From assembly GCF_901538265.1 (NCBI RefSeq), contig NZ_LR593886.1, positions 9,631,738 through 9,695,737 of the forward strand: a stretch of DNA of 64,000 nucleotides, in the 5' to 3' direction. The position numbers and the translations under genes are program-made. Positions 8,517 to 18,636 of the stretch are shown in pieces; the stretch's first letter is position 1, and every line of letters begins with the position of its first letter. The DNA is from Gemmata massiliana. GTDB lineage: Bacteria > Planctomycetota > Planctomycetia > Gemmatales > Gemmataceae. The notes beneath the pieces are model-generated. The model ran no database searches. It was not told the DNA's origin and saw nothing but the letters and a program-made list of their open reading frames with translations.

Positions 8517-9239
8517 TCACCCGATGGCGAGTTTCAACTGAACGGTACCGATCTGCACCACGTCGCCGGCCTTCACCTGGCGCGGCTGCCCGGCGTGAAC
8601 ACGGACCCCGTTGAGCCACGTCCCGTTGAGGCTGTTCAGGTCTTCGAGGAACACGGTCCCCTTCTCGAACATTAGCACCGCGTGCTGGCGCGAGCACCAA
8701 ATTTGCTCGAGCGATTCCTGGCTCACGAGGTCGATGTCTACGGGCTTGTCGGCGAACCGACCGACGACGTTCCGGCCGTCGTACAGCGGGTACTCGGTCC
8801 CGATCTTCATCCCGCGCAGAACCACTAGTTTGGGTTTCACGGTCGGGGTCACGGGGCCGCCGGGCGCGTGGTCGGCGCGATCGGTCGCGGGGATCGTGAC
8901 GTGAACTAGGGCTTCATCGAGTTCGTTCATCGGATGGTCCGGGAGTCCGGGGTGAGCCGGCAGCGTGGCACCGGCGACATGGGCGCGGGCCGGTTCGTGC
9001 GGCACGGTTCGGGGACGGTTCGGGAGCGCGGCCGAATCGTCGAACGGTTTGGCCAGAGCCGGCGTGGGCGGGAGCGGCTCGCAATCCAGAATATCGAGCA
9101 CCATTACCGGTTCGGTCATCGGGGCCGGCAGTGGGGCCTCCAGGTTTACCGGTGCGCTAAACAGCGGCGCGCCGCACCGAACGCACACCCGCGCACGGTT
9201 GAGAGCAGCGACTCGGCACCGGGGGCAACTGGCCACCAT
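8517..9239 (-). CDS. Zinc-ribbon and FHA-domain protein
   Basis: 240 residues from ATG 9239, chosen because GGGAG lies about 6 nt upstream; the frame remains open to 9377. A four-cysteine zinc ribbon (CPRC at 5-8, CVRC at 19-22) is followed by a proline-rich disordered linker. A C-terminal FHA domain (about 150-240) carries the expected GR, CSRQHAVLMF and LNSLNGTWLNG motifs. FHA domains bind phosphothreonine peptides, so this is probably a reader of Ser/Thr kinase signalling, which is abundant in planctomycetes. No kinase gene is adjacent. The protein looks cytosolic. Confidence 0.9.
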   Translation of the reverse strand: MVASCPRCRVAALNRARVCVRCGAPLFSAPVNLEAPLPAPMTEPVMVLDILDCEPLPPTPALAKPFDDSAALPNRPRTVPHEPARAHVAGATLPAHPGLPDHPMNELDEALVHVTIPATDRADHAPGGPVTPTVKPKLVVLRGMKIGTEYPLYDGRNVVGRFADKPVDIDLVSQESLEQIWCSRQHAVLMFEKGTVFLEDLNSLNGTWLNGVRVHAGQPRQVKAGDVVQIGTVQLKLAIG

Positions 9240-9488
9240 TGACTCTCCCTTGGGAGTCGGTTCGGTCGCGGGTGATAATGATTGGTCCGAGCGGGACCAC
9301 CGCACCCACACGTCAGATCGAATCGCGATTTCGGACCGAGTGGGCGTCGGAACGGCCGATGTGTTCGCGCAAACCACTCTAGTTCACATTTCGATTTGTC
9401 AACTTCCCCGAAGGGCGAATTGTGGTCACAAATTGCGCACCCGCGAGAAATCTGCCACTTTTGGTGTCCGAAACCGCCACAAACCCGG

Positions 9489-9782
9489 TCACGCGGACCG
9501 GATTTCCAACACTACGGCGCCGATCGGCGCCTCGGAAGCGACCGTGAACGCGACTTCGTTTCGGGGCAGGAGCAAAGAAGTGATGTCAACCGCGAACGGA
9601 TCGGGCGTTGCGACGACGGTCCCGTTGACGCGGACCTCGACAGCGCCGGGAACCTGGGCGCACACGAGCCAGACGCGCTCGTCGGCATCCAGGGTCCGCG
9701 GGCGCCCGAATTTCCGCGTGTGCCGCGTGCCACTCGGGGTCGAGGCGACGTCCCACGGTGGACCGAGGCGGATGGTGTGCAT
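9489..9782 (-). CDS. Small beta-sandwich protein, carbohydrate-binding-like
   Basis: 97 residues from ATG 9782 (MHTIRLGPPWDVA); the frame continues to 9809. The pattern RVWLVCAQVPGAVEVRVNGT followed by DPFAVDITSLLLPRNEVAFT resembles the sugar-binding jelly-roll domain of family 2 glycoside hydrolases, where a loop carrying the VNG turn is typical. No catalytic domain or signal peptide is attached, so its role is unknown. It lies about 100 bp downstream of lpd on the same strand. Confidence 0.7.
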   Translation of the reverse strand: MHTIRLGPPWDVASTPSGTRHTRKFGRPRTLDADERVWLVCAQVPGAVEVRVNGTVVATPDPFAVDITSLLLPRNEVAFTVASEAPIGAVVLEIRSA

Positions 9783-9888
9783 GGGGATCAAATCCGAAAT
9801 GCGAAACACGAAACCCGCGAGGAGGCAATTAGCCCACCCGCGGATTCTGCAGTGCTCGATTCAACAGTGATCGCGCGTTCGCACTCAC

Positions 9889-11304
9889 TCACGAGTTCAA
9901 CGGTTTCCCGGCCCATGCCATGCGTGCCGCCTCGCCAACGGCCTCGCTCAGCGTCGGGTGCGCGTGCGTGCAGCGTGCGATGTCCTCGGCGCTACCCCTA
10001 TACTCCATGATCGTCACGCACTCGGCGATCAGATCGGACGCGCGCGGGCCGAGAATGTGAACGCCCAGCACGCGATCAGTCTTCGCGTCGGCGAGCACCT
10101 TCACGAAACCGTCCTGTTCGTCCATCGCCTTCGCGCGCCCGGTGGCGCTGAACTTGAACTTACCCGTGCGGTACTCGATCCCCTTTTCCTTCAACTGTTC
10201 TTCGGTCAACCCGACGCTCGCGACCTCGGGCCAAATGTAGATGACACTCGGGATCGCGTCGTAGTTGACGTGCGGCTTCATGCCCGCGAGCGTCTCCGCG
10301 AACACGACGCCCTCTTCGCTCGCCTTGTGTGCGAGCATCGGCCCCGCGATCAGGTCGCCGATCGCGAAAATACCGGGCACCGAAGTCTGGAAGTGCCCGT
10401 CCACCTCGACGCGCCCGCTCTTCGGGTCGTACTTCACCCCGACGTCGTCCAGTCCGAGTCCCGTGGTGTACGGCCGACGCCCCACCGCCACGAGCACGCG
10501 GTCACCCTGGATGCTCAGCTCCTTGCCGTCCTTCGTCTGGGCGGTCACGGTCACCGAATCGCCCTTCACCGTGGCGCCGGTCACCTTCGTATCGAGATGG
10601 AACTCGAACCCCTGCTTCACGAGCAGCTTGTGAACTTCGTTGGCGACTTCGCCGTCGCTGATCGCCAGGATGCGAGGTAGGAACTCGATCACTGTTACTT
10701 TCGCACCGAGCCGCTTCCAAACGGAACTCAGTTCCAGACCGATGTACCCACCGCCCACGACGATGAGGTGTTTGGGCACCGGGTTGAAGCTGAGCGCTTC
10801 GGTCGAGCTAACAATGTACTTCCCGTCAAACTTCATGACCGGCAGTTCGGTGCTCTCGCTGCCGGTCGCGAGCAGCACGTTCTTCGCTTCCAGCACGCTC
10901 TTCGCGCCGTCCGCGGCGGTCACCTCGATCTTCTTTCCCGCGAGCAGTTTGGCGGAGCCGAATATCGACGTCACGCCGTACTTCTTGAACAAGAACCCGA
11001 CGCCGCCGGTCAGCTCGCTGACGACCTTGTCCTTGCGCTTGAGCATGGTGTCGAGGTCGAGCGCGACGCTGCCAACCTTGATGCCGTGGCGCGCGAGTTT
11101 GTGCGTCGTGACTTCGTACATCTCGGACGAGTCGAGCAGCGCCTTGCTCGGGATGCACCCGACGTTGAGGCACACGCCACCGAGCGCTTTGTTCGCGCGC
11201 TTCTCGACACACGCCACTTTCAATCCGAGTTGCGCCGCGCGAATCGCCGCCGTGTACCCGCCCGGTCCGCCGCCGATCACTACAAGGTCGTAACTGTCCG
11301 CCAT
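9889..11304 (-). CDS. lpd: Dihydrolipoyl dehydrogenase (E3)
   Basis: 471 residues, normal length. The FAD-binding motif VVIGGGPGGYTAAIRAAQLG is at about 8-27 and the redox disulfide motif GGVCLNVGCIPSKALL at about 42-57. The NAD-binding motif VVGGGYIGLELSSVWKRLG is at about 182-200 and the C-terminal His-Glu dyad THAHPTLSEAV at about 447-457. The enzyme reoxidises dihydrolipoamide with NAD+. It is the last gene of the sucA-sucB-lpd set and so probably serves 2-oxoglutarate dehydrogenase, and perhaps other lipoyl complexes. The start is ATG 11304. Confidence 0.97.
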   Translation of the reverse strand: MADSYDLVVIGGGPGGYTAAIRAAQLGLKVACVEKRANKALGGVCLNVGCIPSKALLDSSEMYEVTTHKLARHGIKVGSVALDLDTMLKRKDKVVSELTGGVGFLFKKYGVTSIFGSAKLLAGKKIEVTAADGAKSVLEAKNVLLATGSESTELPVMKFDGKYIVSSTEALSFNPVPKHLIVVGGGYIGLELSSVWKRLGAKVTVIEFLPRILAISDGEVANEVHKLLVKQGFEFHLDTKVTGATVKGDSVTVTAQTKDGKELSIQGDRVLVAVGRRPYTTGLGLDDVGVKYDPKSGRVEVDGHFQTSVPGIFAIGDLIAGPMLAHKASEEGVVFAETLAGMKPHVNYDAIPSVIYIWPEVASVGLTEEQLKEKGIEYRTGKFKFSATGRAKAMDEQDGFVKVLADAKTDRVLGVHILGPRASDLIAECVTIMEYRGSAEDIARCTHAHPTLSEAVGEAARMAWAGKPLNS

Positions 11305-11328
11305 GTTGTCTCCAAGAAGGACTCACCG

Positions 11329-11407
11329 CCGAGGGCACGAGAGGGCGCAGAGAGAAGACCGGATTGGATTACTCGGTTCTTTTCTCTGCGCCCTCTCGTG
11401 CCCTCGG
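11329..11407. repeat. Perfect 25-bp inverted repeat in the sucB-lpd gap (REP-like)
   Basis: Arms 11329-11353 and 11383-11407 are exact reverse complements (CCGAGGGCACGAGAGGGCGC and five more bases), separated by 29 bp that can pair partly. It fills most of the 109-bp space between sucB and lpd. Such a long stem could modulate E3 expression or protect the upstream mRNA; it also looks like a dispersed intergenic palindrome. Confidence 0.8.
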
Positions 11408-11413
11408 TGAACA

Positions 11414-12640
11414 TCAGATTTCAAACAGAATGCGTTCCGGGTTCTCCACGCACTCCTTGATGCGCACGAGGAACTGCACTGCCTCGCGGCCGTCGATCAA
11501 CCGGTGGTCGTAGCTGAGCGCGAGGTACATCATCGGCCGGATCACGATCTGATCGTTGAGCACGACCGGGCGCTTTTGAATGCTGTGCATGCCGAGAATG
11601 GCGCACTGCGGTGGGTTCAGGATCGGCGTGCTGAGCATCGAGCCGAAGATCCCGCCGTTGGTGATGGTGAACGTGCCGCCCTCCAGTTCGGGCACCGTCA
11701 CCTTCCCGTCGCGGGCGCGCTTGGCGACCGCGGCGATGGCCTTCTCGATGTCGGCGAAGCCGAGCTGGTCCGCGCCGCGGATCACCGGCACCATCAGCCC
11801 CTTCTCCGTGCTGACCGCGACGCCGATGTCGTAGAAGTGCTGGTGGACGATGTCGTTCCCGTCGAGGCGGGCGTTCACGAGCGGGAACGCCTTCAGCGCC
11901 TCGATCGCGGCCTTCACGAACACCGACATGAAGCCGATCTTCGTCCCGTGCTTCTTCTCGAACTTCTCGTTGTACTTCGCGCGCAAGTCCTGAATCGCGG
12001 TCATGTCCGCTTCGTTGAACGTCGTCAGCGTCGCGGTGGTGTTCTGGCTGTCGAGGAGCCGCGTCGCGATCGTCTTGCGGATCTTCGACATCGGTTCGCG
12101 CGTGGTGCGCGCCCCCGACTGACTCGGCACGCGGGTTGGCGCTTCGACCGCGGGCTTCTTCGCCTCGCCGTTCACAACGGGCGACGCCTTGGGCGCCGAT
12201 GCAGCCGCGACCGCGTCTTCCTTCAGGATGCGCCCGCCGGGACCGGTTCCGGCCACGTCGCCCGGCTTCACGCCGGCCTCAGCCAGCACGCGGGCCGCGG
12301 CCGGCGACGGAATCCCCTCCTGTTTGGGCGTGCTAGGCGCTTCTGCGATTTGCTGCTTCGGAGCACTCGTTTGAGCCGCGGGTGCTGCGGCCGGAGCCTT
12401 CGCGTCGGTGTCGATGTGTGCGACGGTGGCGCCGATAGTGACCGTATCGCCCTCTTTGACGAGGTGCTTCACCACGCCCGAAGCCGGGGCGACGACCTCT
12501 TGCGAAGCCTTATCAGTGCCCATCTCGAAGAGCGGCGCGTCCGCTTTCACGAAAGCGCCGTTCGCCACGAACCAGCGGTTCAGTGTGGCCTCGGTGATGG
12601 ATTCACCGGCCTTCGGCACCGTTACTTGTTCGATCGCCAT
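11414..12640 (-). CDS. sucB: Dihydrolipoyllysine succinyltransferase (E2 of 2-oxoglutarate dehydrogenase)
   Basis: 408 residues from ATG 12640 ([14 protein letters not shown]); an upstream in-frame start at 12682 would put a hairpin inside the coding sequence and is less likely. The lipoyl domain (about 1-76) has its lysine in the [10 protein letters not shown] loop. The peripheral subunit-binding domain (about 112-150) reads [20 protein letters not shown]. The catalytic domain ends with the active-site motif [13 protein letters not shown]. It transfers the succinyl group to CoA and forms the complex core. Alanine/proline linkers separate the domains as usual. It is encoded between sucA and lpd. 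Confidence 0.96.
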   Translation of the reverse strand: MAIEQVTVPKAGESITEATLNRWFVANGAFVKADAPLFEMGTDKASQEVVAPASGVVKHLVKEGDTVTIGATVAHIDTDAKAPAAAPAAQTSAPKQQIAEAPSTPKQEGIPSPAAARVLAEAGVKPGDVAGTGPGGRILKEDAVAAASAPKASPVVNGEAKKPAVEAPTRVPSQSGARTTREPMSKIRKTIATRLLDSQNTTATLTTFNEADMTAIQDLRAKYNEKFEKKHGTKIGFMSVFVKAAIEALKAFPLVNARLDGNDIVHQHFYDIGVAVSTEKGLMVPVIRGADQLGFADIEKAIAAVAKRARDGKVTVPELEGGTFTITNGGIFGSMLSTPILNPPQCAILGMHSIQKRPVVLNDQIVIRPMMYLALSYDHRLIDGREAVQFLVRIKECVENPERILFEI

Positions 12641-12666
12641 GACTGTTCCCCGCCCTGTATAGAGAC

Positions 12667-12690
12667 GCCCACGGACCACCATCCGTGGGC
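12667..12690. promoter_or_regulatory. Hairpin in the sucB leader
   Basis: GCCCACGGA (12667-12675) pairs perfectly with TCCGTGGGC (12682-12690) around a 6-nt loop, starting 27 nt upstream of the sucB start codon in the 154-bp sucA-sucB gap. It may separate expression of the two genes or mark a processing site. Confidence 0.5.
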
Positions 12691-12794
12691 GCGAGCAAAT
12701 GCCCGAATCCGCCCCTCCCCGCGTCGAGGAAAGGGCGGCGTTCCGTTGTTTTAGCCCCGCCTTGGAGAGCCGGAGAGGGAGCGTTTCCGCGCTC

Positions 12795-15686
12795 TTATGC
12801 CTTAGCCGCGTCCGTGTGCGCGCCGTGTGCGCCGTTGGATTCGACCGCGTTCCAGCCGATCCACCCCGGTCCGATCGGACCCGACGGCGTCGGCGCGAAC
12901 GCGCCGTCCACGAGCAGTTTCTGCTCGCGCTCGTGAACGTGGTGCGACCCGGTCGCGGGGCTGGCGCCGGCGTCGCGGCCGACGTACTCGAAGGGGAAGT
13001 TCATGGCCCGCAGGCGCGGCTCCACGAACGTCCACCCGCCCATGTTTTGCGGCTCTTCCTGCACCCACACGAACTCGCGAGCGCGGCGGTAGCGGCCGAG
13101 CGCGGCGGAAAGCTGTTGTTCGGGCCACGGGTACAGTTGCTCGATCCGCAGGATCGCAACCGCCTGCGTGCCGAGTTCCTCGCGCTTCTTCGCGAGGTCG
13201 TAGTACACCTTCCCGGAGCACACCAGCACGCGCGTTACCTGGTCCGGGTTGGACTTGTCATCGAGCACTTCGCGGAAGTGTTGCCCGGTCGTGAACTCGC
13301 TCACCGGCGACACCGCGGCCGGGAGCCGCAACAGGCTCTTCGGCGTCATCACCACGAGCGGCTTACGGAACTTCCGCTTCATTTGCCGGCGCAGAAGGTG
13401 GAAGTACTGCACCGGCGTGGTCGGGTACGCGACCTGGATGTTGTCTTCCGCGCACATCTGGAGGAACCGTTCGAGCCGCGCGGAGGAGTGCTCCGGTCCC
13501 TGGCCCTCGTAGGCGTGCGGGAGTAGGAGCACGATGCCGCTGGACCGGTTCCACTTCGATTCGCAAGACGTGATGAACTGGTCGATGATGACCTGCGCGC
13601 CGTTGGCGAAGTCACCGAACTGCGCCTCCCACAAAACCAGCGATTCCGGGGCATCGAGCGAGTACCCGAAATCGAACCCCATCACGGCCGCTTCGGAGAG
13701 CGAACTGTCGATCACATCGAACGGGGCCTGCTTCGGGTCGAGATTCGCCAGCGGGTAGTGCTCCGCGCCGGTTTCGTAATCGACCACGACCGAGTGCCGC
13801 TGCGTGAACGTCCCGCGCCGGCTGTCCTGGCCGCTGAGTCGCACCGGGGTGCCTTCGAGCACCAGTGAGCCGAACGCGAGCGCTTCCCCCGTGCCCCAAT
13901 CCACGGACCCGCGTTTCTTGATGTTCTCCCCGCGCGTCTGGAGCGTCTTGAGCAGATTCGGGTGAACCGTGAACCCCTCCGGGAACGTGCCCAGCGCGGT
14001 CCCGATGCGGTCCAGAACCGTGTCACTCAATCCGGTCGCAATAGGTTCGTGCGAGTATCGATTGGTGAAGTCTTTCCAGCGCCCGGAGAAGCCCTCCATC
14101 CCGCGCTTCTTGGTCTGGCCCTTCTTCACCATCTCCTTGACTTGCTTGTGCGCCGCTTCCAGTTCGTTGCGGTACGCGGCTGCGACCGTTTCGGCCTCGC
14201 GCATCGCTTCGGCGAGCTTGTCGTCGAACTCGCGAACGAGGTCCGCGACGACGTCGGGCGTCACACTCGGGTCGTCGGGGCGCCCGGCGAGTTGGGCGGC
14301 GTAGACGGTGGAGAGCGGCGGCTTCTTGGCGATCACCTTGGCCTGGAGGGGCTGCGTGTAGCCCGGGTTGTCGCCCTCGTTGTGTCCCCAGCGGCGGTAG
14401 CACACCAGGTCGATGACCACGTCCCGCTTGAACTGCTGGCGGAACTCCAGCGCGAGTTCCGCCGCCGCCACACACGCCTCCGGGTCTTCCGCGTTGACGT
14501 GGAAGATCGGCGCCTGCACGAACTTCGCGATGTCGGTGCAATACTGCGTGCTGCGGGAGTCGCGCGGGTTCGTGGTGAACCCAATCTGGTTGTTCACCAC
14601 AATGTGAATGGTCCCACCGGTGCGGTACCCCGCGAGGTTCATCAGGTTGAACGTCTCCATGATGACGCCCTGACCCGCGAACGCCGCGTCGCCGTGGATG
14701 AGCACCGGTACGCCTGTGACGCGCTCTTTATCGCCGTGCTGCCGCTGCTTGGCGCGAACCCGCCCCTCGACCACCGGCCCCACGATCTCCAGGTGGCTGG
14801 GGTTGGGCGCCACGGACATGTGAACTTTCCCGCCGTCGGCGGTTTCGATGTCCGCCGAGAACCCGAGGTGGTATTTCACGTCCCCGTCGCCGTCGTGCGT
14901 GGAGAGCGGAAGGTAGTTATCCTCAAACTCGTTGAAGATTTCGGAGAAGGGCTTGTGGAGCGTGTTCGCGAGGACGTTCAGCCGGCCGCGGTGAGCCATC
15001 CCGATGACGATCTCTTTGACGCCCAGCGAAGGGCCTTTCTCGGTGATCGCGTCCAGAACCGGGATAAGCGTTTCGCCGCCTTCGAGCGAGAACCGCTTCT
15101 GCCCGACGTACTTGGTATGCAGGAACTTCTCGAACAGCTCGGCTTCGTGCAAGGTGTTGAGAATACGGTACTTCTGTCGCAATTTGAGCATCGGTCGGTT
15201 GCAGGTCGGCTCCACACGCGACGCGATCCACCGGCGCATGTCTTGCGACTCGATGTGCATGAACTCGATGCCGGTGGTGCCACAGTACGTGGCCCGCAGC
15301 GTATCAACCAGGTCGCCCAGTTTCACCGTACCGTTCAGCCCGAAGTACATGCTCCCGTCGACGACGCGATCGAGGTCGCTGTCCGAAAGGCCGAAGTTTT
15401 CGAGCTGGAGGAGTTGGCACGGGGGAGGTGGTTGAGTCGCGAGCGGATCGATGTCAGCTTGGAGGTGTCCGGCTTGTCGGTACCAGAACACGAGCCGCAC
15501 CACACCAGTTTGGACCCGCAGGTCAGCAGAACTCACTGCTCCCCCAGAACTTGCAGCGCCGCCGGGGAGCGTCCCGGCGAACCGCATCCCCGCAAAGAAA
15601 CCCTGCCAGGTCGGTTCGACGGAGTTGGGATCTTGTTGCCAGCGGCGGAATTGCTCTTCGAGGTACTCGCCGTTCTCGCTGAACAT
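12795..15686 (-). CDS. sucA: 2-oxoglutarate dehydrogenase E1 component
   Basis: 963 residues, normal for OdhA/SucA. The thiamine diphosphate motif begins [10 protein letters not shown] and ends [11 protein letters not shown]. Other conserved stretches are [36 protein letters not shown] and [11 protein letters not shown]. The C-terminal half holds [20 protein letters not shown] and [20 protein letters not shown]. It decarboxylates 2-oxoglutarate and succinylates the E2 lipoyl group, in the TCA cycle. The N-terminal segment [20 protein letters not shown] is typical. ATG 15686 has CGGAG about 9 nt upstream. It is the first gene of the operon. Confidence 0.98.
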   Translation of the reverse strand: MFSENGEYLEEQFRRWQQDPNSVEPTWQGFFAGMRFAGTLPGGAASSGGAVSSADLRVQTGVVRLVFWYRQAGHLQADIDPLATQPPPPCQLLQLENFGLSDSDLDRVVDGSMYFGLNGTVKLGDLVDTLRATYCGTTGIEFMHIESQDMRRWIASRVEPTCNRPMLKLRQKYRILNTLHEAELFEKFLHTKYVGQKRFSLEGGETLIPVLDAITEKGPSLGVKEIVIGMAHRGRLNVLANTLHKPFSEIFNEFEDNYLPLSTHDGDGDVKYHLGFSADIETADGGKVHMSVAPNPSHLEIVGPVVEGRVRAKQRQHGDKERVTGVPVLIHGDAAFAGQGVIMETFNLMNLAGYRTGGTIHIVVNNQIGFTTNPRDSRSTQYCTDIAKFVQAPIFHVNAEDPEACVAAAELALEFRQQFKRDVVIDLVCYRRWGHNEGDNPGYTQPLQAKVIAKKPPLSTVYAAQLAGRPDDPSVTPDVVADLVREFDDKLAEAMREAETVAAAYRNELEAAHKQVKEMVKKGQTKKRGMEGFSGRWKDFTNRYSHEPIATGLSDTVLDRIGTALGTFPEGFTVHPNLLKTLQTRGENIKKRGSVDWGTGEALAFGSLVLEGTPVRLSGQDSRRGTFTQRHSVVVDYETGAEHYPLANLDPKQAPFDVIDSSLSEAAVMGFDFGYSLDAPESLVLWEAQFGDFANGAQVIIDQFITSCESKWNRSSGIVLLLPHAYEGQGPEHSSARLERFLQMCAEDNIQVAYPTTPVQYFHLLRRQMKRKFRKPLVVMTPKSLLRLPAAVSPVSEFTTGQHFREVLDDKSNPDQVTRVLVCSGKVYYDLAKKREELGTQAVAILRIEQLYPWPEQQLSAALGRYRRAREFVWVQEEPQNMGGWTFVEPRLRAMNFPFEYVGRDAGASPATGSHHVHEREQKLLVDGAFAPTPSGPIGPGWIGWNAVESNGAHGAHTDAAKA

Positions 15687-16200
15687 CAGAAACTCCGGAG
15701 GTGCGCGCGAGGCACAGAGCGGGGCTATCGCGGGCCGGTAAAGCTACTGATAGCCCCCCCCCACGCGCCGGGCAAGACGAGCATGCCGACCTGCCCATTA
15801 TAGGTCGCATTGGTGTGGCAAAGTGCTACCTCAATGTGCCAGAGTTGGATAGCAAGAAGATGCACAACTCCCGGGCGGAAAATCACTTCCCGCTCTAACG
15901 CGATTCGTTCGGTACGCGCCCACCGTGGCGCCGAAGCACATCTGCGTTCAAGAGAATGCGCCCTTCTGCGGCACGAATCCCCCGCAATGCGCTGGACGTG
16001 AGCAGCAGAATTAACCTCGTTCGTTCATACGCGCGGTTCGCCGAATCATCTGGGCGGCTCGAATCAACGGACGTGACGTTCTCCGTTCGTGTGGGGAAAT
16101 CGGAATCGGATGTGCCGATCGATCGGAGATCGTGTATCGTGTGTCTGGTCGGGCACTTGTGCGATTCCCGCCCAGCCCGATACCCCCATTCTGGTGCGTG
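15687..16200. other. Divergent promoter region, no gene seen
   Basis: 514 bp between sucA (minus) and a phosphatase gene (plus). It must hold the sucA promoter. A run of nine C residues lies near 15756. Short frames here are not convincing. Confidence 0.5.
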
Positions 16201-16689
16201 ATGCCGCCGCAGGGATTTTCCTGGGTCGATCGTCCGCGTCTCGCCGCGCTCGCGCGACCGCAATCGGCGGAAGACCTCCGCTGGCTCCGGCGCAACGGCA
16301 TCGACGTGCTCGTGTCGCTCACCGAAAGTCCACTCCCGCGGAATTGGGTGAACGACGCGGGCGTGATGGCCGTGTCCGTCCCGGTACCGGACATGGAAGC
16401 CCCCACCGAGCGCCAGCTCGATCACGTCATCGCCACCATCCGCCGGGCGAACGGATTGGGTATGGGTGTCGCCGTTCACTGCGCCGCGGGGTTGGGGCGC
16501 ACCGGGACCGTGCTCGCCGCGTACCTCGTCGCGTCGGGCCTCTCGGCGCGCGCGGCTCTCATCAAACTGCGCGACCTCCGCCCCGGCTCCGTGGAAACGC
16601 TCGATCAGGAACGCGCCATCGAACAGTACGCCCGCAAGCTCGCCCTCCCAGAAGGCGAACGGACCAACGATCTCACCGATCCAGAATAA
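16201..16689 (+). CDS. Dual-specificity / tyrosine-phosphatase-like protein
   Basis: 162 residues from ATG 16201; the frame is open to a GTG at 16132. The phosphatase P-loop HCAAGLGRTGT gives Cys94 as nucleophile and Arg100 as phosphate binder. An aspartate in VPVPDMEAPT (about 64) is the likely general acid. The fold resembles compact DUSP23-like cysteine phosphatases, which remove phosphate from Tyr, Ser/Thr or small molecules; the substrate cannot be told from sequence. It is followed by an alkaline-phosphatase-superfamily gene 112 bp downstream. Confidence 0.88.
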   Translation: MPPQGFSWVDRPRLAALARPQSAEDLRWLRRNGIDVLVSLTESPLPRNWVNDAGVMAVSVPVPDMEAPTERQLDHVIATIRRANGLGMGVAVHCAAGLGRTGTVLAAYLVASGLSARAALIKLRDLRPGSVETLDQERAIEQYARKLALPEGERTNDLTDPE

Positions 16690-16801
16690 ATCGATCCGTG
16701 TGAAGATTCTTTCACACATCCGTAATTACATTGAGCCGACCCCGCGCGCGTTGTACAACTCCCGCACGCGCTCCCCACTTTTTACCCCGGGTCGGCCCCC
16801 C

Positions 16802-18556
16802 ATGCGTCCCTTTCCCGCACTCGGCTCGCTCGCCGCGCTGTTCGCCGTGGCGATCGGTGCCGGCCTGTTCGTTGCGCCGCGCCCCGCGGAACCGGCCCCG
16901 GTTCCCGAGCGCAAGGTGAAGCTCGCGGTCCTCGTCATCTTCGACCAGATGCGCGGGGACTTCCTGGAGCGCTGGCGCGCGCTGTTCGGGCCGAACGGGT
17001 TCGCGCGACTCCAGCGCGACGGCGCCTGGTTCACCCACTGCCACTACCCCTACGGGACCACCACCACCGGCCCGGGCCACGCTTCGATGCTCACCGGGGC
17101 GTGCCCGGACGCGCACGGCATCGTGAACAACAGTTGGGCCGAGGGCGGCCAAGAGGCGTACTGCGCCGGTTCCCCGCGCTACAAGTTAGTTCCGCCGGCG
17201 CCCGTGTTCCCCGTCGAACCGAGCCCCAAAGACACCAAGGACAAGCCCGCGGCCAAAGTGCCGATGATCGGCTCCCCGGAGCGCCTCCAGAGCGAAACGG
17301 TGGCGGACGTGCTGAAGGAGGTCCACGGCGCGAAGTCGAAGGTGTTCGGCCTCTCGCTCAAGGACCGTTCCGCGATCCTGCCGACCGGGAAGCACCCGGA
17401 CGGCGCCTACTGGTTCTACGGTACGTTCGGAACCTCGACGTACTACGCCGATCGCGTTCACCCGTGGGTCGAGACCTTCAACCAATCAAAGTTTGCGGAC
17501 CGCTGGTTCGGACGCGACTGGAACTACTTCCGACCGGACGTGGATTACACCCGTTGGAGCGGTCAGCCGGACGACGTGCGCGGCGAGGGCGTTGGGGTCG
17601 GGCAGCGAGGTACGTTCCCGCACCCGACCACGGGAGGGAAGCCGGCCCTCGGGAAGAACTACTACGAGGCGCTCGCCAACTCGCCGTTCGGTAACGATTT
17701 GCTCCTGGAGTTCACGAAGACGTGCGTCACGGCCGAGCGCCTGGGCGCGGACGATGTGCCCGACCTCCTCGTTGTCAGTTTCTCGTCGAACGACCTGATC
17801 GGGCATACATGGGGGCCGGATTCGCACGAGGTGATGGACGTCACGCTCCGCTCGGACGCACTCATGGCCGATCTGTTAGCCTTTCTCGACACGAATGTCG
17901 GGAAAGACCGATACCTGCTCGGCATGACGGCGGACCACGGTGTCTGCCCGCTGCCGGAAATAACGTTCGGCTCGAACCCACCCCGCGGTCGAGTGAACCT
18001 TGCGGACCTCAGAACGCGCCTGGAAGCTCACCTCACGACCAAGTTCCCGACGCCCAAGCCGGCGGACGGGAAACCCGCGCGGTGGGTCGAAGAGTTCGTT
18101 TTCCCGTGGGTGTACCTGAACCCGCGGTTGGTTGCCGCAAGCGGTAAGCCACAGATAGCAATCGCGGAAGAGGCCGCGAAGTACCTCCGCGAACTCAAGG
18201 ACGGCCATGTGGCGCGGACCTTCACGCGGACCGAACTCGCGGGGACATTCCCGGAATCGGATGCGATGGCGAATCGAGTGAAGCGGTCGTTTTACCCGTC
18301 CCGCAGCGGGGACGTGTTCGTGGTGCTGGACCCGCACCACTTGCCCGCCAGCAAGCCGAATGAAACGGGCACCACGCACGGCGCCCCGTTCAGTTACGAC
18401 ACGCACGTGCCGCTGCTGGTGTACGGTCCCGGGATTCGCGGGGGCGTGCGCACCGAACCTACCACCCCACAAGCGCTCGCACGCATCTTCTCGAAATGGC
18501 TGAACGTTCGCGATCCGAAGAGCGCCGCGTTCCCGATACCGAAGACGCTCGAATAG
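16802..18556 (+). CDS. Exported alkaline-phosphatase-superfamily (PafA-like) phosphatase
   Basis: 584 residues from ATG 16802; the longer open frame upstream overlaps the preceding gene in another frame and is not coding. The signal or anchor is at about 7-25 (LGSLAALFAVAIGAGLFVA). The metal centre is visible: VIFDQMRGD (first Asp), TTTTGPGHASMLTG (threonine nucleophile), FSSNDLIGHTWGPDSHE (Asp and His ligands), MTADHGVCPLPE (Asp-His) and SYDTHVPLLVYGPG (His). This order matches type I phosphodiesterase / PafA-type phosphatases, which use two zinc ions on phosphate monoesters. The likely place of action is the periplasm. Confidence 0.88.
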   Translation: MRPFPALGSLAALFAVAIGAGLFVAPRPAEPAPVPERKVKLAVLVIFDQMRGDFLERWRALFGPNGFARLQRDGAWFTHCHYPYGTTTTGPGHASMLTGACPDAHGIVNNSWAEGGQEAYCAGSPRYKLVPPAPVFPVEPSPKDTKDKPAAKVPMIGSPERLQSETVADVLKEVHGAKSKVFGLSLKDRSAILPTGKHPDGAYWFYGTFGTSTYYADRVHPWVETFNQSKFADRWFGRDWNYFRPDVDYTRWSGQPDDVRGEGVGVGQRGTFPHPTTGGKPALGKNYYEALANSPFGNDLLLEFTKTCVTAERLGADDVPDLLVVSFSSNDLIGHTWGPDSHEVMDVTLRSDALMADLLAFLDTNVGKDRYLLGMTADHGVCPLPEITFGSNPPRGRVNLADLRTRLEAHLTTKFPTPKPADGKPARWVEEFVFPWVYLNPRLVAASGKPQIAIAEEAAKYLRELKDGHVARTFTRTELAGTFPESDAMANRVKRSFYPSRSGDVFVVLDPHHLPASKPNETGTTHGAPFSYDTHVPLLVYGPGIRGGVRTEPTTPQALARIFSKWLNVRDPKSAAFPIPKTLE

Positions 18557-18572
18557 ACGCAGTGCAGTCGGC

Positions 18573-18627
18573 AAACACGATCGGCCCGGGCACCTCACAT
18601 GATGAGGTGCCCGGGCCGATCGTGTTT
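18573..18627. terminator. Perfect 25-bp stem-loop, bidirectional terminator
   Basis: Arms 18573-18597 and 18603-18627 pair perfectly around a CATGA loop; the ends are AAA/TTT. It lies between the convergent phosphatase gene and the small exported-protein gene. Confidence 0.85.
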
Positions 18628-18636
18628 GATCCGTAA

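Noticed and set aside
11504-12754. 416-codon plus-strand frame opposite sucB
   Set aside because: Shadow of a well-supported E2 gene.
13962-15803. Long open frame (613 codons) on the plus strand opposite sucA
   Set aside because: It is antisense to a clear 2-oxoglutarate dehydrogenase gene, is Arg/His/Val-rich and matches no family; a GC-rich codon shadow.
16466-16801. Upstream extension of the alkaline-phosphatase-like gene
   Set aside because: It runs inside the preceding phosphatase gene in another frame; the signal peptide begins at 16802.
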